The notes under the pieces: generated by a model
Seen by the model: only the letters and a program-made list of their open reading frames with translations
Database searches by the model: none
Told to the model about the DNA's origin: nothing
From: Ardenticatenaceae bacterium
GTDB lineage: Bacteria > Chloroflexota > Anaerolineae > Promineifilales > Promineifilaceae
Reading direction: 5' to 3'
Length of the DNA: 64,000 nt
Assembly: GCA_020634245.1 (NCBI GenBank)
Contig: JACKCC010000018.1
Span: forward strand, 1-64,000
Made by a program: the position numbers and the translations under genes
Shown: one piece after another, positions 62,510-64,000 of the stretch
Numbering within the stretch: position 1 is the first letter of the stretch
Layout of the letters: every line of letters starts with the position of its first letter

Positions 62510-63916
62510 ATGACGCAACAACAAAACTTACTTCAAATCGTCCCCAAACATGTTCCGCCGCTGGACCCTGGGTTCCGGCCGATGGTTTTGGGTAATCGTA
62601 GTTATCGTCGGGCCGTGGCCCAGGCGGAGCAAACGGCCACCGTCACGATTGGCATCGAACGGAATGCCGGGCTGGTGCATCGAGCGGAGCTAGCAATCTT
62701 CGCGCCGGGTTCAGGCCACGATGAAGAATCCTACACTTACGTGGAGCGGATGCTCAAGTTCTTGCTCTGGTCGCGCGGCGGGTGGAAGCTGTATCTGGCC
62801 GGGCCAGACGCCATCACTAAACGGATTAAAGCCGCTTACCAACCGGGCGGGGCGCGGGCGTTTGATGCCGATTTGATGAGTCAGGCCTACGGCCGTTCCT
62901 TCGAAGTCGTCATTTGTGAAGCCGGCCAAATCCCCGCCGCCCAAGAATCCGGCTCGGCGCTGGGCGGCCATTTGGAAGGCTGCCGGATTGGCTTTGATTT
63001 GGGGGCCAGCGATTACAAGTTAGCGGCCGTTGTCGACGGCGAACCTGTTTTCAGCACCGAAATCCCCTGGGATCCGACCGTGCAGGCCGATCCCAATTAC
63101 CACAAACAGCGCATCTGGGACGGCCTGAAGCTGGCCGCCGCCAAAATGCCCCGCCTCGATGCGATTGGCGGCAGTTCGGCCGGCATTTGGGTCGACAACC
63201 AGCCGATGGTCGCCTCCCTGTTCCGCACTGTTATTAAGGAAAATCCCGACCAGTTCAAGGATGTCATCCAGCCGATGTTCATCCAGTTTGGCCAGGAAAT
63301 GGGCGTGCCGCTGGAAGTGATCAACGATGGCGACGTGACGGCGCTGGCCGGAGCGCTGTCGTTGGAAACGCACGGCATGTTGGGCATCGCCATGGGGTCC
63401 AGCGAAGCGGTGGGCTTTTTGAGCAAGGAAGGCGTGATTATGGGCTGGCTCAACGAACTGGCCTTTGCCCCGGTGGATTACAACCCCGATGCGCCGCCCG
63501 ATGAATGGTCAGGCGACCGGGGCGTGGGCGCGCTGTATTTTTCGCAGCAGGCGGTCAACAAATTGGCTCCGGCAGCCGGTTACCAATTCCCGGCCAGCAT
63601 GGGGCTGCCCACTCGCCTGAAAGCGGTGCAAGCCGCCGCCGACATGGACGATGCAGCAACACTGCAAATTTTCGAGAGCATCGGCATTTACCTGGGCTAT
63701 GCCATCGCCAATTACGCCGATTTTTACGATTTTGACCATTTGCTGATTTTGGGCCGGGTGACTTCCGGGCACGGCGGTGAGCTTATTTTGGTGAAGGCCA
63801 ACGAGGTTTTGCAAGACGAATTACCCGAATTAGCAGCGCGGATTGAACTGCATGTTCCTGACGAAAAAAGCCGCCGTGTGGGGCAAGCGGTGGCAGCGGC
63901 GAGTTTGCCACGATAA
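62510..63916 (+). CDS. ROK-like sugar-kinase-fold protein
   Basis: 468 residues with no HTH. The central part has an ASKHA-type core: EGCRIGFDLGASDYKLAAVVDGE (near 162), IGGSSAGIWVDNQ, VPLEVINDGDVTALAGALS near 275 and GIAMGSSEAVGFL. A 155-residue N-terminal extension (SYTYVERMLKFLLWSRGGWKLYLAGPDAI) is not typical of glucokinase-type ROK enzymes. The CxCGxxGC zinc motif is not seen. Following the ROK repressor, it may be the enzyme or sensor of the same pathway. No ribosome site: a repeat occupies the region. Confidence 0.78.
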   Translation: MTQQQNLLQIVPKHVPPLDPGFRPMVLGNRSYRRAVAQAEQTATVTIGIERNAGLVHRAELAIFAPGSGHDEESYTYVERMLKFLLWSRGGWKLYLAGPDAITKRIKAAYQPGGARAFDADLMSQAYGRSFEVVICEAGQIPAAQESGSALGGHLEGCRIGFDLGASDYKLAAVVDGEPVFSTEIPWDPTVQADPNYHKQRIWDGLKLAAAKMPRLDAIGGSSAGIWVDNQPMVASLFRTVIKENPDQFKDVIQPMFIQFGQEMGVPLEVINDGDVTALAGALSLETHGMLGIAMGSSEAVGFLSKEGVIMGWLNELAFAPVDYNPDAPPDEWSGDRGVGALYFSQQAVNKLAPAAGYQFPASMGLPTRLKAVQAAADMDDAATLQIFESIGIYLGYAIANYADFYDFDHLLILGRVTSGHGGELILVKANEVLQDELPELAARIELHVPDEKSRRVGQAVAAASLPR

Positions 63917-63946
63917 GCGAATTGATTTTTTAAAATTGACATTGAT

Positions 63947-64000
63947 ATGTCTGAAATTAAAGACAACACCAACTTACAAAAACTAGAAAATGATGTTGAG
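63947..64000 (+). CDS. Start of a further gene, cut by the window end
   Basis: ATG at 63947 opens 18 codons (MSEIKDNTNLQKLENDVE) to the window edge. No clear ribosome site. TTGACA at about 63937 sits too near to be its promoter. Product not recognisable. Confidence 0.35.
   Translation, partial: MSEIKDNTNLQKLENDVE

Overview
The window looks like chromosomal DNA of a Chloroflexota bacterium (Anaerolineae, Caldilineae or Ardenticatenia type), probably a filamentous or environmental lineage. This rests on a two-gene class II cyclase and tuberculosinol-synthase-like diterpene operon of the kind known in Herpetosiphon, a deazaflavin-type oxidoreductase, a secreted protein ending in YLPLIMRD, very large multi-PAS kinases, and intergenic DNA full of palindromic dispersed repeats. 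The assignment is inference. No rRNA, tRNA or CRISPR was seen.

The strongest genome-level signal is the octamer palindrome ACGGCCGT. I counted roughly 95 copies by eye in 64 kb, where one or two are expected by chance. Copies occur in genes on both strands and in all reading frames, giving TAV, NGR or RP-hydrophobic tripeptides. They are absent from the IS elements, the NACHT gene and the LVIVD gene, and the diterpene cyclase has only a near miss. The signature therefore separates resident from acquired DNA.

Layout. 1-5065: the 3' end of clpB, an IS4-type element inserted beside a GC-rich hairpin, and a NACHT NTPase (possible antiphage STAND protein) broken by one in-frame amber codon. 5353-8147: an MFS exporter and a nucleotidyltransferase pair. 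8273-10748: the diterpene operon. 10964-16384: a kinase with its receiver, a hybrid kinase, a small membrane protein and a CBS protein. 16506-26522: DUF58, an LVIVD lipoprotein, an IS1-family element using a -1 frameshift, a transglutaminase and a UPF0182 protein; the lipoprotein and IS appear to have been inserted between DUF58 and the transglutaminase. 26549-28333: a Ddn-type oxidoreductase and a secreted CAP protein. 28359-28594: a graveyard where an IS4 end fragment cuts off an HsdR start. 28735-43804: an aminotransferase, a 1200-residue kinase, an oxidoreductase, an amidase, a RibD-type reductase and a 2074-residue kinase with about 12 PAS domains. 44180-49986: TlpA-like and PepSY proteins, then an ABC-2 export cluster with two permeases, a NEW3 protein and a calcium-repeat lipoprotein. 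50221-55099: two OmpR/HisKA two-component systems around a PAP2 phosphatase. 55231-56731: two-subunit class I fumarase. 56956-60185: a copA-copZ-csoR copper efflux operon with a visible CsoR-type operator. 60328-63947: a consensus promoter followed at once by an intrinsic terminator, an esterase, and two ROK proteins behind a consensus promoter with an operator palindrome.

Many gene boundaries carry short palindromic elements built from iterated 6- to 13-base words, with a different word at each site. One such element lies in frame inside copA, and others supply the stop codons of neighbouring genes. These elements, the ACGGCCGT signature and the diterpene operon are the best candidates for further work.
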